64,000 bases of DNA from a virus, in the IMG/VR virus record IMGVR_UViG_3300017987_000056, positions 1-64,000 of that record. One strand, given 5' to 3'. The first letter of the stretch is position 1, and each line of letters begins with the position of its first letter. Below, piece by piece: positions 1 to 9,157 of the stretch. Below the pieces are notes generated by a model that made no database searches, was not told the DNA's origin, and was given only the letters and a program-made list of their open reading frames with translations. The position numbers and the translations under genes are program-made.

Positions 1-2471
1 GAACGGGAACCGAAGCCGCGAATCCGGCTATCTACCTGAATGCCACCGCAGGGGGTGTCAACATCAGCGCAGCGCTTGCATCGAGTTTCACGGTAGCCAG
101 CGGTGATCTGACGCTCGAAGCCACGAGCGGCGATGTGGACATCATCTCGGCGGCGAGCAACATCGACTTCATTCTCGGATCCACTTCAATTGCGGCGGTT
201 ACTGACGAAAAAAGCGGAACTTACTCCGGAGAGAATGTCGTTGATGTCAAGAGCTACATGGTTTCTGACTGGGCAACCGACGAGACTCTTCCGTTGCTTG
301 AGATCATCCAGACTCCGACAAGTGCTCCTGTTTCTCAGAAGATGATCAATTTGGAGGCGGCGGGTTCGAACTGGTCCGCTGACTTCAGCCAGGCCATCGT
401 TTACGGAAAGGCTCCCAATGGTGTCGCGGTCCTACAGATTGCCGACACTTCAGGTAAGCTGGAGACGAGCGTCGGGACGATCACGGGCGCGACCTCCTCA
501 ATTCAGGGAGTTGCGTTCGACCGCGACGATGTAACAGTCCAAAACGGAGTGATCTGGACTATCGGAGGTGTCTCGGGAGCCAACATTGAGTTCATGATCG
601 TAAATGTGGACGACGATGCGTTGGAGACCAATCAGGACTCCCGGTTGGACATCCTCGCTACTGAGTCCGTACTTCCGGTACTCTGCTTGGTGAACTACAA
701 CAGCACAGAGGCCCGAGCAGGCTTCGGAAATGACAACCCGGTTTGCACCATCGATATGAGCCCGGGAACGGGTTCTGCGTTGACGCATTCGAACATCGAC
801 ATGCGCGTCAACTACAAGACTGAGTGGGACGATGAGGTCTACCACGACGACCGTGCGTACTTTGCGGACGGTGCAGCGGGAACTCCTTCTATCGCATTCC
901 ACGGCGATACGGGAACTAACACCGGTCTCTACCTGCCCGCGCAGGGAACAGTCGGAGTTTCGGCGGACGGTTCTTTGATCGCCTCGTTCGCTGCCGCAGA
1001 GATCGACTTTAGTAACATCACTGCGTTTGACGTGAACGCCTCGGGTGCGATTACGTTGGACGGTGGTGCGAGTTCGAATCTCACTGTGACGGAAGACACG
1101 GCGGATACCGATGTCACGCTCACCCTCAAGTCGGAGAACAACGGTACTCCTTCGGGAGCCACGAACCATTCGACGTTGGCCTTGGTTTCATACGGTGCGG
1201 CGACAGATGCGGATGCCGAGGGTTGGATCACCTTCGACGATCAGGCTCTTCAGGACGCGACAAACTGGGCGAATCCGATGAAGGTCTCGGAGTACAACGC
1301 GAGCAACGAGTGGGACGCCCTCTACACGGCTCTCGGCAATACCGAGATGACCTTGGTTGCCGCGATTACTTACGCGATCACTACCGGGACGAACCTGTGG
1401 CAGGTGGTAGCCAACCAGCTTACTCCGATTGCTACCTACTCGACGGTAGGTCTCGATATCAACGCGACTGGAACAAATGCAATTACCCTGGATGCGCAGG
1501 AAGATTCGAACTTCACGGTGACGGGATCAGCCAAGACTCTGACTCTCGAAGCTGCTGGTGGCAGCACTAACCAGGTCATCTTGCAGTCGGCTGGTACGGG
1601 AGTGAATGCGCTCTACCTGAATGCTTCCGCAGGTGGCGTCGACATTGACGCTTCGGGTGGAGTTACGGTGGATGCGGGAGGCGCAGTGAGCATCGCGGCT
1701 GCAAGTGCGTCGGACTTCACCGTCTCGAACTCCGCAAATCTGACTCTTGCCGTTACGGGTGGGTCTGTCCAACAGCTCATTCTCAATTCTGCGGGTACGG
1801 GGAACATCGATACGACCCCCGCGATGGACATCAACGCGACTGCGGGTGGTATCGACATCGATGCTGCTGGTAAGTCGGCGTTCACGGTTACCGGCGCTGA
1901 TCTGAAGTTGGAGACGGTGACTTCCGGAACCGTGGATATCAACTCAGCGGCCAGCGTGACCATTGACGCGACGGATGTCACTATCGACGCTACGAATTCT
2001 CTCAGTTTCGATGCGGCTGCGGACTCCAACTACACGTTGACGCAGGCTACTACGGACACTGGACTGACGTTGACCCTCTTCGTCGACAACAACGGTTCCG
2101 GAGCTTCTGATTCGACTCTGATTCTTCGCGCAGACGAGTCGGGCAGCGGTACTGCATCGATTGCCCATACCATCAACGGTACGACAGAGGGGACTTGGAC
2201 AAGCTCGGGACTCGCGTTGAAGGCGGGAACGAGTATTAACGAGTTCTCTATCGACGGTACGATGGCTGGGAACAGTGACGATGCGGTTCCGACTGAGAAG
2301 GCCGTGGTGACTTACGTGGGCAGTTACGCTCCGCAGGTTCATACCAATGCTGGAAATCCGGAAGGCGTAGTGACTGGAGCTGTTGGCGACATCTGCGTAG
2401 ATACCACGAACACCATAGTCTACATCAAGGCTTCGGGCGCAGGTAACACTGGATGGTCAGTAGCCGCCTAG
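1..2471 (+). CDS. Tail fibre-like beta-repeat protein, C-terminal part (5' end outside window)
   Basis: The reading frame is open from base 3 and has no start inside the window, so at least 822 residues of a longer protein are visible. The chain is rich in Thr, Ser, Gly, Asp and Ala and made of degenerate beta repeats: the unit YLNATAGGVNISA near bases 39-77 recurs as YLNASAGGVDIDA near 1613-1651 and as MDINATAGGIDIDA near 1824-1865. Close to the C-terminus is VPTEKAVVTYV, a motif of the kind seen where phage fibre repeats meet a coiled or trimerising segment. It ends 31 bases before the next fibre gene. Known: such low-complexity beta repeats are typical of phage fibres. Inferred: a distal tail or side fibre involved in host contact. 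No enzymatic domain was seen. Confidence 0.6.
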   Translation, partial: TGTEAANPAIYLNATAGGVNISAALASSFTVASGDLTLEATSGDVDIISAASNIDFILGSTSIAAVTDEKSGTYSGENVVDVKSYMVSDWATDETLPLLEIIQTPTSAPVSQKMINLEAAGSNWSADFSQAIVYGKAPNGVAVLQIADTSGKLETSVGTITGATSSIQGVAFDRDDVTVQNGVIWTIGGVSGANIEFMIVNVDDDALETNQDSRLDILATESVLPVLCLVNYNSTEARAGFGNDNPVCTIDMSPGTGSALTHSNIDMRVNYKTEWDDEVYHDDRAYFADGAAGTPSIAFHGDTGTNTGLYLPAQGTVGVSADGSLIASFAAAEIDFSNITAFDVNASGAITLDGGASSNLTVTEDTADTDVTLTLKSENNGTPSGATNHSTLALVSYGAATDADAEGWITFDDQALQDATNWANPMKVSEYNASNEWDALYTALGNTEMTLVAAITYAITTGTNLWQVVANQLTPIATYSTVGLDINATGTNAITLDAQEDSNFTVTGSAKTLTLEAAGGSTNQVILQSAGTGVNALYLNASAGGVDIDASGGVTVDAGGAVSIAAASASDFTVSNSANLTLAVTGGSVQQLILNSAGTGNIDTTPAMDINATAGGIDIDAAGKSAFTVTGADLKLETVTSGTVDINSAASVTIDATDVTIDATNSLSFDAAADSNYTLTQATTDTGLTLTLFVDNNGSGASDSTLILRADESGSGTASIAHTINGTTEGTWTSSGLALKAGTSINEFSIDGTMAGNSDDAVPTEKAVVTYVGSYAPQVHTNAGNPEGVVTGAVGDICVDTTNTIVYIKASGAGNTGWSVAA

Positions 2472-2502
2472 TCTGGGGTAGTTCGGCTTAGGGAGGACGG
2501 CG

Positions 2503-5500
2503 GTGTCCGATAACTACAGATTCCACCACTACATGGGTGAGTTTGCTGGGGACTCCGCCGTTCTTACCTTTATCCAATCCAACAAGTGGGATACCAACGA
2601 TGACGGAACTGGAGATCCTCGGGCGGGGATGTCCTATTACGATACGGATGCAGATAAGTACAAAACCTACATAGGTTCATCCCCGTCCTGGATCGATATC
2701 ACTAACCACTGGAATCGATCCGGAACCGTCATCAGCCCGCGCACTTCTGGGGATACAATTCAGGCAGGGGACGGGGCGGTAGGTTCCCCGTCCTATTCTT
2801 TCTCCTCGGATCCAGATACGGGGATTTACTACATAGGAGCGGGTAATGTAGGGTTCTCCTCCGGAGGCGGCACGGTGAGTGATTTCGATAGTGATGGAAT
2901 GCACTATCGGGATGACAAGCGTATTTTTTGGGGATCTTCCGACGATGCTTTTATTGGGTGGAACGACGCCAACCAAACAGGCGCTGCGTTGTTCTTATGT
3001 ACTCCTTACAATACTCCTATCGTAATTACCGATACGAATCGATGGAATTTCGATCTTTCACCTGCCAATCCGGGAAGTCCATCCCTTTTAATCCATAGCG
3101 GCAACGAAGACGCTACGCAATGGTTCAGGCTGCGTCATAACGGAACTGATGCCTACGTCGAGTGCGGAGCAGGTACTGGGCGATATCGTTTTACGGGGGC
3201 TACCTTGTACGCAGGGTCTGCTTTTGAAGCTTATCACGGAGCAAACGCTTACGTGAGCACTACCACCACAGGTTTTCAGATCCGAAACAGTAACTCAGCA
3301 GGCCGTGCCGAAATGTTCTTTCAGAACGATACGGGGTGGCCCGGTCAAGGGGGCTTCACTCTTCACGGAACCGCTAGCTCGGGTTCGTGGGGTGCTTGGT
3401 ATGCCAATCGAGTAAATTTGTACACTTTCTCCACTGCCGTGGGGATTGGTCTCGTAGCGGACGGGTCCAGTCAAACCATTTCGATTTCTGCGGGAGGATA
3501 TAATCCGCGACAAATCGTTGTTTACGCTGCTACCAACCATGTAGAAATCGGCTACGGAGGCTCTGCAAGCCACTCCCCCATGCTCTTTGTTCATGGAGTC
3601 GCGGAGCTTGACAACATTCTTTATACGTCCAATGTGATTCTTTCCTCCAATGGAAGTAACAGCGATCCTACTTATTCTTTTACAGACGATACGGATACTG
3701 GAATGTACCGTGTCGGTTCTGATAATTTAGGATTCTCTGTCGGCGGTTCTCTGCTGTTCGATATCAACAGTACGCGAGCACTGAGCGCGGTCGACATTGA
3801 CTTGAACAACGCCAAGAAAGTCATCAATCTGGTAGATCCCGCTCTTGCCCAGGACGCCGCCACGAAAGCGTATGTGGATAGCCAAGTCCAGGGATTGGAG
3901 TGGCAGGATTCAGTTCTCGATAAAGATTTGTCGGCAGAGCCGGGGAGCCCTGCGACAGGTGCTCGATACATCATTGGCGACGGTACCAGCTCTCCTCAAG
4001 ATATCGTCGCGGTGAACCAAGGTTCGAAAACTTTTTCCATTGCAGGAAACTACTCTGCTTCTCTTGCTGCAACGGACATTATCCGGATCAGTCAGTCGAC
4101 CGCCAACGATACTTGGTACACGGTTGTCAGCGCTACCTGGAATGATCCCAATACGGATATCGTTGTCAGCGAATCTATTCCCAGCTCGACCGCTGACGGC
4201 AAGATGCATTGGGCGACCACTGGAGATAGCTGGGCTCAAGATAGCGGATCCGGACCCGGTACAATTGCTGAATATGACGGCTCTTCTTGGGATTACACGA
4301 GGCCGGAAGAGGGGTACGCTCTCTGGGTTGTTGATGAAGACGCTTTGTACGTTTTCAATGGCGTGTTTGTTTGGGCGAAATTCGGATCGACTATAGACCA
4401 CGGAAGCTTGCAAGGTCTTGGCGATGATGACCACACTCAGTATGCTTTGCTCTCGGGACGTTCCGGTGGGCAGACTCTGTACGGGGGTACCGGATCCGGA
4501 GACGACCTGACTCTTTCGTCCACTTCTCATGCGACGGCGGGGACCATTTATCTGAACGGATCTACTATCGAACTCGGAACGAGCGCGATTCTTCAAGTCT
4601 ACGATACTATTCAAAATGCTGCGGGACAGAATCTCGGTATCAACTCGAACGGTACCCTCGACTTAGTTTCGAGTGGTTCCATCTCGGTGAACGGGAGCGG
4701 CGTAGATTTTACCAGTGGTTCGACCGTTACTGCGAATTCCTACTCCATCACAAGTGGGATTGCTTGGGACATCGAGGTTAACCCTTCTTCGGAAGGTGCT
4801 CCCGTCGTCTTGCGACTTACCGCAGGAACCGACACCCGTTGGAACGGTGGTGCGTGCCTGGATCTCGTGTCGGAAGATGCGAGCGCCTATCTACTTCGCG
4901 GGTACTCGAACACGACGTTGACTCTCTACATTGATCGAAATGCGAACATAATCGCGGACGGTTCGTCTCAAGATCTCACTCTTGGCGCTCGTAGCGCAAC
5001 CATTACCTTGAACGAATCTGGGGAGACTAGTCTCGATGGGGGGTTTACCGCATCTTCGATCATTGGAGCGCTGAACGAGCTGAAGGGTGCGATTCCGACC
5101 GTTTACTGGGAGCGCTCTGGAACGATTCTCAGTCCCGATACGGACGGAGATACTCTTCAGGTCGGTGACGGCAGTGCTGCCAATCCTGGGTATGCGTTTG
5201 AAAGTACGGAAGACGCAGGTCTCTGGTGGGACAGCGGCAATTCTAGGGTAACTCTCAGTACCAATACTGCCAGCGAATCTATTTACATTGATTCCGCGCA
5301 TACCGTGAGTATTCATGGAAACAGTATCACCATCCAGTCTCTAGGGGATGCTCTGCAAAGCGGAGATGTTTTCCTCGAAGCACGCGGTAGCGGAACGGTT
5401 GGTGATGAGACTTCTCTATATGTTCGAGCTTACAAAAACGGTAGTAGCGAAGATGCCGTAGTGTACGTCAACGCCGAGACCGCCTTGAATATCGGTACGA

Positions 5501-7998
5501 GCGCAGGCGGTGCGGCCACTTACGATGAGCCTGTCAATATCGGAACGACCAGCACTAGTTCGGCGCGTACTGTCACGGTTGGTGAGGGTGATCTTACCGC
5601 CAATCGGGGATCCACCACTTTTGTAAACGGTCGAACTGTTCAAGTGTCTGCGATTGCCAAGGACGGTAGCTCGGGTAATCAATCCGTTACAGTCGTGGCG
5701 ACCGGAGCTTCGGGGCACACCGGGACGCTTTCCGTTTACGTGGAAGCCTCTCAGAGTGGTGGAAGCGGAGATGCAAAAGTGTTCGTCGATGCGGACACTG
5801 AAATCAACATCGGCACAAACCAAGGCGGCGATGCCGATCTCAATATCGGGAGTTCGAGCACGAGTAGCGCACGGACGATCCTTGTTGGCGAGATGGATGC
5901 GGTGAACAACCGTGGCTCCACCGTGCAGATTCTAGGAATTGACTCCAGGCTGATTGCTCAAGGAGACAGCTCGACTTCGAGCCCTCTTACTGCTTTGGTC
6001 TCTTCGGAGTCCGCGAATGCCCAGACTGCAAATGCTTTCCTGTACGCGAAAAACTCGGGTGCGGGTAGCGGTAATCTTTACGTGGACGCGACCACGACTC
6101 TCAACATAGGGGCCACCGGTAACGCTGATTTTGATGCGGATATTAACATTGGAACCGCTACTGACTCTGCCGCAAGAACGATAATCATAGGCGAGTGGGA
6201 CAGCGTGGCCAACCGGGGGTCTCTAATCTCGTTGCAGGGGTACGATGTGCGCGCTACAGCAGTCGGGGACGCCTCGACGAGCAGCAGCCTTACCGCTGTC
6301 CTCAGTGCCGACAGTGTCAACGCTCAGGCTGCGAACGTTCAAGTGTACGCGAAGAACACGAGTGGGGCGGGGAATCTCTACCTGGAGGCTACGACCGTAA
6401 TCGATATCGGCAACAACGGAGGGGCCGATCTCGATGCCGATATAAATATCGGCACTAATTCGAACAGCTCTGCTCGGACCGTTACTGTCGGTGAGCAGGG
6501 AACCCGAGCTTCAACGATAGATGTCAAGAGCGACGAGACCACGTTTACGTTTGATTCTTTTTTGTCCATTGAGGATCAAGTCTACGTTCCTAAGAATGGG
6601 GCAGAGCTGAAGACGATGTTGACCACGGCAACCCCGATGATCATCGTCTTGTTGCCGAACGTTACCTATGATTTGGAAGATTCTATTACTCTTGGGGAAA
6701 CCAAGAGCATTTTCGGGCCGGGAACGATCAACTTCAATACCGACAGCACCAGTAACTATCTGAATTGTGCTCACCCACTTGCGGTTACGGACGTTCTGTT
6801 CACTACGACAACTCGTGAGTCCGTTCCGTCCGTGACGACTGCTGGATTTATCAGGTTCGCAGCGGGAGCTGAAAATTCTCGTCTTTCGAATTGTGCGTTC
6901 GATTTCAATACGGGGGATGCTAGTTCATTCAACTCGGTTTATACGAGTTGTGATAAGGTGACTGTTGAGAACTGTCTATTTCTCAATACTTCAGAGAGTG
7001 CCACTGGTTCGTTGATCAAGATATCCTCGTGTGAGCATGTCCGGATTACGGGGAATCGATGTTACCAAAATGCAACGAATAGTTGGCCGGGGGTGCAGTG
7101 CAAGTACATCGTTTATGCGACGGGTGCCGAAAGATGTCAGATCACGGAGAACGTCTTCGAGGCTGGAGACCAGACTTCCTATTCCAACGCATCTTGTCAG
7201 ATTTACTTAGATGCTTCCACTAAGAGGTTTTCCGTAACTGACAACGAATTTGAGAATAGCGAGGGGACCTCGGATAGCTTTATTTATATGGCTGAGGCCA
7301 CTTCGAACGTTTTTCACGGACACAGAATCAGCAATAACTGTTTTAAAGCGTTTCGAACGAACAGCGGAAGTTACGATTGGGACTCGAACAACCACTTGGT
7401 TCTGATAGACCACGGAAACGTTTCTTTTGTCGGAAACACCTTGGAGGGCGAGTACATTGCTTACGATACTGCATATACTGGCTCGTTCATCTACCTTGGG
7501 TCCGAAGCCGACATGTGCGTGGTTATGGGGAACAACATCAACGGCGGAGCTACCAGCCAACGAGGTATCTGGGTCGGCGGTAAGAGCGGTGAGGGTAACA
7601 ATCCCGCTAGGGCGAACATCACGGGAAATACCATAGGCGGTTTCAACCCGAGCGGCACTGGTGGAGGCTACGGGATCCTCGTAGACAACCCAGATGGGGA
7701 TACGAACGGAGCCGATGGCGGTGTGATCTCCTCAAACACGATCATCGTAGCTTCCGGAGAAACTTGCATTTCTGGAAAAATCACTGCGGGTACTGGGGCT
7801 AAACCCAGGTATTGGGTAATCGTCGGAAACACCTGTTACACGGGGACGACGAAAATCGACGTTACTAGCTTTGATTACAGCACTATTATCGGAAACGCGG
7901 ACGACACCACTTCCTTCCAAGGTTCGACGACGGGTTCGAATACGAATAACCAGTACGGGACCAGCAACACGGCGGAAGCCACCGGCGCGAACCATTAA
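2503..7998 (+). CDS. Giant tail fibre/tailspike with repeat modules and C-terminal beta-helix
   Basis: 1831 residues. The GTG start is chosen because AGGGAGGA lies just upstream; the first residues are MSDNYRFHHY. The unit SGTVISPRTSGDTIQAGDG (about residue 72) recurs as SGTILSPDTDGDTLQVGDG (about 872). Motifs like DPDTGIYYIGAGNVGFS near residues 105-125 and DTDTGMYRVGSDNLGFS near 400, plus KAYVDSQVQ near 454, are common in phage fibres. Residues 980-1335 hold four NIG...SSART...GE...NRGS units about 101 residues apart. Residues 1355-1780 contain repeated Asn-rich turns (GNRCYQN, ENVFEAG, DNEFENS, NNCFKA, GNTLEG), typical of a right-handed parallel beta-helix. Inferred: host-surface binding, perhaps polysaccharide depolymerisation; no catalytic residues could be assigned. 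Confidence 0.7.
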   Translation: MSDNYRFHHYMGEFAGDSAVLTFIQSNKWDTNDDGTGDPRAGMSYYDTDADKYKTYIGSSPSWIDITNHWNRSGTVISPRTSGDTIQAGDGAVGSPSYSFSSDPDTGIYYIGAGNVGFSSGGGTVSDFDSDGMHYRDDKRIFWGSSDDAFIGWNDANQTGAALFLCTPYNTPIVITDTNRWNFDLSPANPGSPSLLIHSGNEDATQWFRLRHNGTDAYVECGAGTGRYRFTGATLYAGSAFEAYHGANAYVSTTTTGFQIRNSNSAGRAEMFFQNDTGWPGQGGFTLHGTASSGSWGAWYANRVNLYTFSTAVGIGLVADGSSQTISISAGGYNPRQIVVYAATNHVEIGYGGSASHSPMLFVHGVAELDNILYTSNVILSSNGSNSDPTYSFTDDTDTGMYRVGSDNLGFSVGGSLLFDINSTRALSAVDIDLNNAKKVINLVDPALAQDAATKAYVDSQVQGLEWQDSVLDKDLSAEPGSPATGARYIIGDGTSSPQDIVAVNQGSKTFSIAGNYSASLAATDIIRISQSTANDTWYTVVSATWNDPNTDIVVSESIPSSTADGKMHWATTGDSWAQDSGSGPGTIAEYDGSSWDYTRPEEGYALWVVDEDALYVFNGVFVWAKFGSTIDHGSLQGLGDDDHTQYALLSGRSGGQTLYGGTGSGDDLTLSSTSHATAGTIYLNGSTIELGTSAILQVYDTIQNAAGQNLGINSNGTLDLVSSGSISVNGSGVDFTSGSTVTANSYSITSGIAWDIEVNPSSEGAPVVLRLTAGTDTRWNGGACLDLVSEDASAYLLRGYSNTTLTLYIDRNANIIADGSSQDLTLGARSATITLNESGETSLDGGFTASSIIGALNELKGAIPTVYWERSGTILSPDTDGDTLQVGDGSAANPGYAFESTEDAGLWWDSGNSRVTLSTNTASESIYIDSAHTVSIHGNSITIQSLGDALQSGDVFLEARGSGTVGDETSLYVRAYKNGSSEDAVVYVNAETALNIGTSAGGAATYDEPVNIGTTSTSSARTVTVGEGDLTANRGSTTFVNGRTVQVSAIAKDGSSGNQSVTVVATGASGHTGTLSVYVEASQSGGSGDAKVFVDADTEINIGTNQGGDADLNIGSSSTSSARTILVGEMDAVNNRGSTVQILGIDSRLIAQGDSSTSSPLTALVSSESANAQTANAFLYAKNSGAGSGNLYVDATTTLNIGATGNADFDADINIGTATDSAARTIIIGEWDSVANRGSLISLQGYDVRATAVGDASTSSSLTAVLSADSVNAQAANVQVYAKNTSGAGNLYLEATTVIDIGNNGGADLDADINIGTNSNSSARTVTVGEQGTRASTIDVKSDETTFTFDSFLSIEDQVYVPKNGAELKTMLTTATPMIIVLLPNVTYDLEDSITLGETKSIFGPGTINFNTDSTSNYLNCAHPLAVTDVLFTTTTRESVPSVTTAGFIRFAAGAENSRLSNCAFDFNTGDASSFNSVYTSCDKVTVENCLFLNTSESATGSLIKISSCEHVRITGNRCYQNATNSWPGVQCKYIVYATGAERCQITENVFEAGDQTSYSNASCQIYLDASTKRFSVTDNEFENSEGTSDSFIYMAEATSNVFHGHRISNNCFKAFRTNSGSYDWDSNNHLVLIDHGNVSFVGNTLEGEYIAYDTAYTGSFIYLGSEADMCVVMGNNINGGATSQRGIWVGGKSGEGNNPARANITGNTIGGFNPSGTGGGYGILVDNPDGDTNGADGGVISSNTIIVASGETCISGKITAGTGAKPRYWVIVGNTCYTGTTKIDVTSFDYSTIIGNADDTTSFQGSTTGSNTNNQYGTSNTAEATGANH
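5440..6506 (+). repeat. Four ~303-bp coding repeats inside the giant fibre gene
   Basis: The codons for NIG-x-SSART begin at 5536, 5842, 6145 and 6445, that is 306, 303 and 300 bases apart, so the units stay in phase with the protein repeat. Each unit holds a variable stretch of about 60 residues, then INIGT or LNIGT, then SSARTVTVGE and NRGS. The last copy lacks the NRGS tail and runs into the beta-helix domain. Confidence 0.75.
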
Positions 7999-8075
7999 GA
8001 TCATTCAGGAGGATCGATTTTTCTACAAATCTGGTAGTGTAGTGGGGAACAGATATTTGGAAAAAGGAGTATCCT

Positions 8076-8684
8076 ATGAAAGTCAAGAATGAAACCCTCT
8101 TCAAGCTAGAGAGACTGATCAATGTTTTTGATCAAGTCGCGTCCAGGTCCAAAGCCACCGGTCTCGTGAAGTTGAAGTATGCTTTGGCGAGAAACAAGAA
8201 CAAAATCAAAGAGCCTTTGGAGGCTATTCGCGAGGCCACGACCCCGGGTGAGGACTTCAGGGAGTACGAACGAGCCTTGGGAAAGATCGCGGAGGAGTAC
8301 TCCGAGATTCTTACTGACGATAGGGGGCGGGAGAAAAAGAAGCCTCCGAAAAGACTTCCCGATGGCCGAATACAGTACTTCATCGACGATTCCCGTCAAG
8401 AGGAGTACGATAAAGAAGTCGAAAATCTGAGAAACTTGGATGAACACAAAGAGGCTATCGAACGTCAGGAAGCTCGCGAGGAGGAATTTCAGAAGCTTCT
8501 CAAGGAGGAATCCGAGGTTTCTTTTTTCAAATTCAACCTCTCGCTCATTCCCGATGATGTCGAGCTGTTTACTGTGGATGATCTGGAAATCTTGTATGAT
8601 TTGAAGATCATCAAGGAAGATGTGGACGTGAATGCGTCTCCCTCCAAGTCCGAAAAGTCCAAAAAGGAAGACTCCTCGAAATGA
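8076..8684 (+). CDS. DUF1617-like head-module protein (first of two)
   Basis: 202 residues, highly charged. ATG follows AAAAAGGAG with good spacing. It begins MKVKNETLFKLERLINVF, has an ALARNKNKIKEPLE helix near residues 37-50 and ends with an Asp/Glu-rich beta element (IPDDVELFTVDDLEILYD, about 152-170) and a Lys/Ser tail. This arrangement resembles the phage family DUF1617, whose members sit in structural modules and whose function is not known to me. The next gene has the same layout (see 8681). The stop overlaps the next start as ATGA. Function not known; the position just before the portal suggests a head or packaging accessory role. Confidence 0.5.
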   Translation: MKVKNETLFKLERLINVFDQVASRSKATGLVKLKYALARNKNKIKEPLEAIREATTPGEDFREYERALGKIAEEYSEILTDDRGREKKKPPKRLPDGRIQYFIDDSRQEEYDKEVENLRNLDEHKEAIERQEAREEEFQKLLKEESEVSFFKFNLSLIPDDVELFTVDDLEILYDLKIIKEDVDVNASPSKSEKSKKEDSSK

Positions 8685-9157
8685 AGGTGAGGTTCCGGAA
8701 TGGCGATCTTCAGGAGGCGGAACGAGCCTTGGCTCGCATTTCCGGACTCGAACTCGAAAAATCCTTCATGATTCTGATCGCTCGCAACTACCGCACGGTT
8801 AAGCGAGCGTATCAGGATTACGTGTCCGACGTGAGGTTTCCGACTGAGGAGCAGTTGGACGTTTCCCCAGAGTTCTACCAGTTTGCTGTGGAGAGGACGA
8901 AGCTGGAGCGTACTTTTCGGGGAGATGTCTTAGGATACGGAACCGCCTTGGATGCTCTATATGAAAAATATCCTAAAGTATTCGAGGAGCGGTGCAAGCA
9001 CAAGCTTGAAGCGGATGTCTTGGGTCAGCGGGAAATCGAACTGGATCTCTTGCCGATACCTTTCGAAAAAATTCCAGATCGAGGTAAAGCACTCGACTAT
9101 TCTCCTCTGCTAGACTTTATCACTGGACTCGATGCGAAGGAAAAAACCGATGGATAG
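8681..9157 (+). CDS. DUF1617-like head-module protein (second of two)
   Basis: 158 residues. The start overlaps the previous stop (ATGA). It repeats the outline of its neighbour: MKVRFRNGDLQEAERALARI at the N-terminus against MKVKNETLFKLERLINVF, an IARNYRTVKRAYQDYV helix against ALARNKNKIKEPLE, and a C-terminal LLPIPFEKIPDRGKALDY segment against LIPDDVELFTVDDLEILY. I infer an old tandem duplication. It overlaps the portal start by 8 bases (ATGGATAG), pointing to translational coupling. Function unknown. Confidence 0.5.
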   Translation: MKVRFRNGDLQEAERALARISGLELEKSFMILIARNYRTVKRAYQDYVSDVRFPTEEQLDVSPEFYQFAVERTKLERTFRGDVLGYGTALDALYEKYPKVFEERCKHKLEADVLGQREIELDLLPIPFEKIPDRGKALDYSPLLDFITGLDAKEKTDG

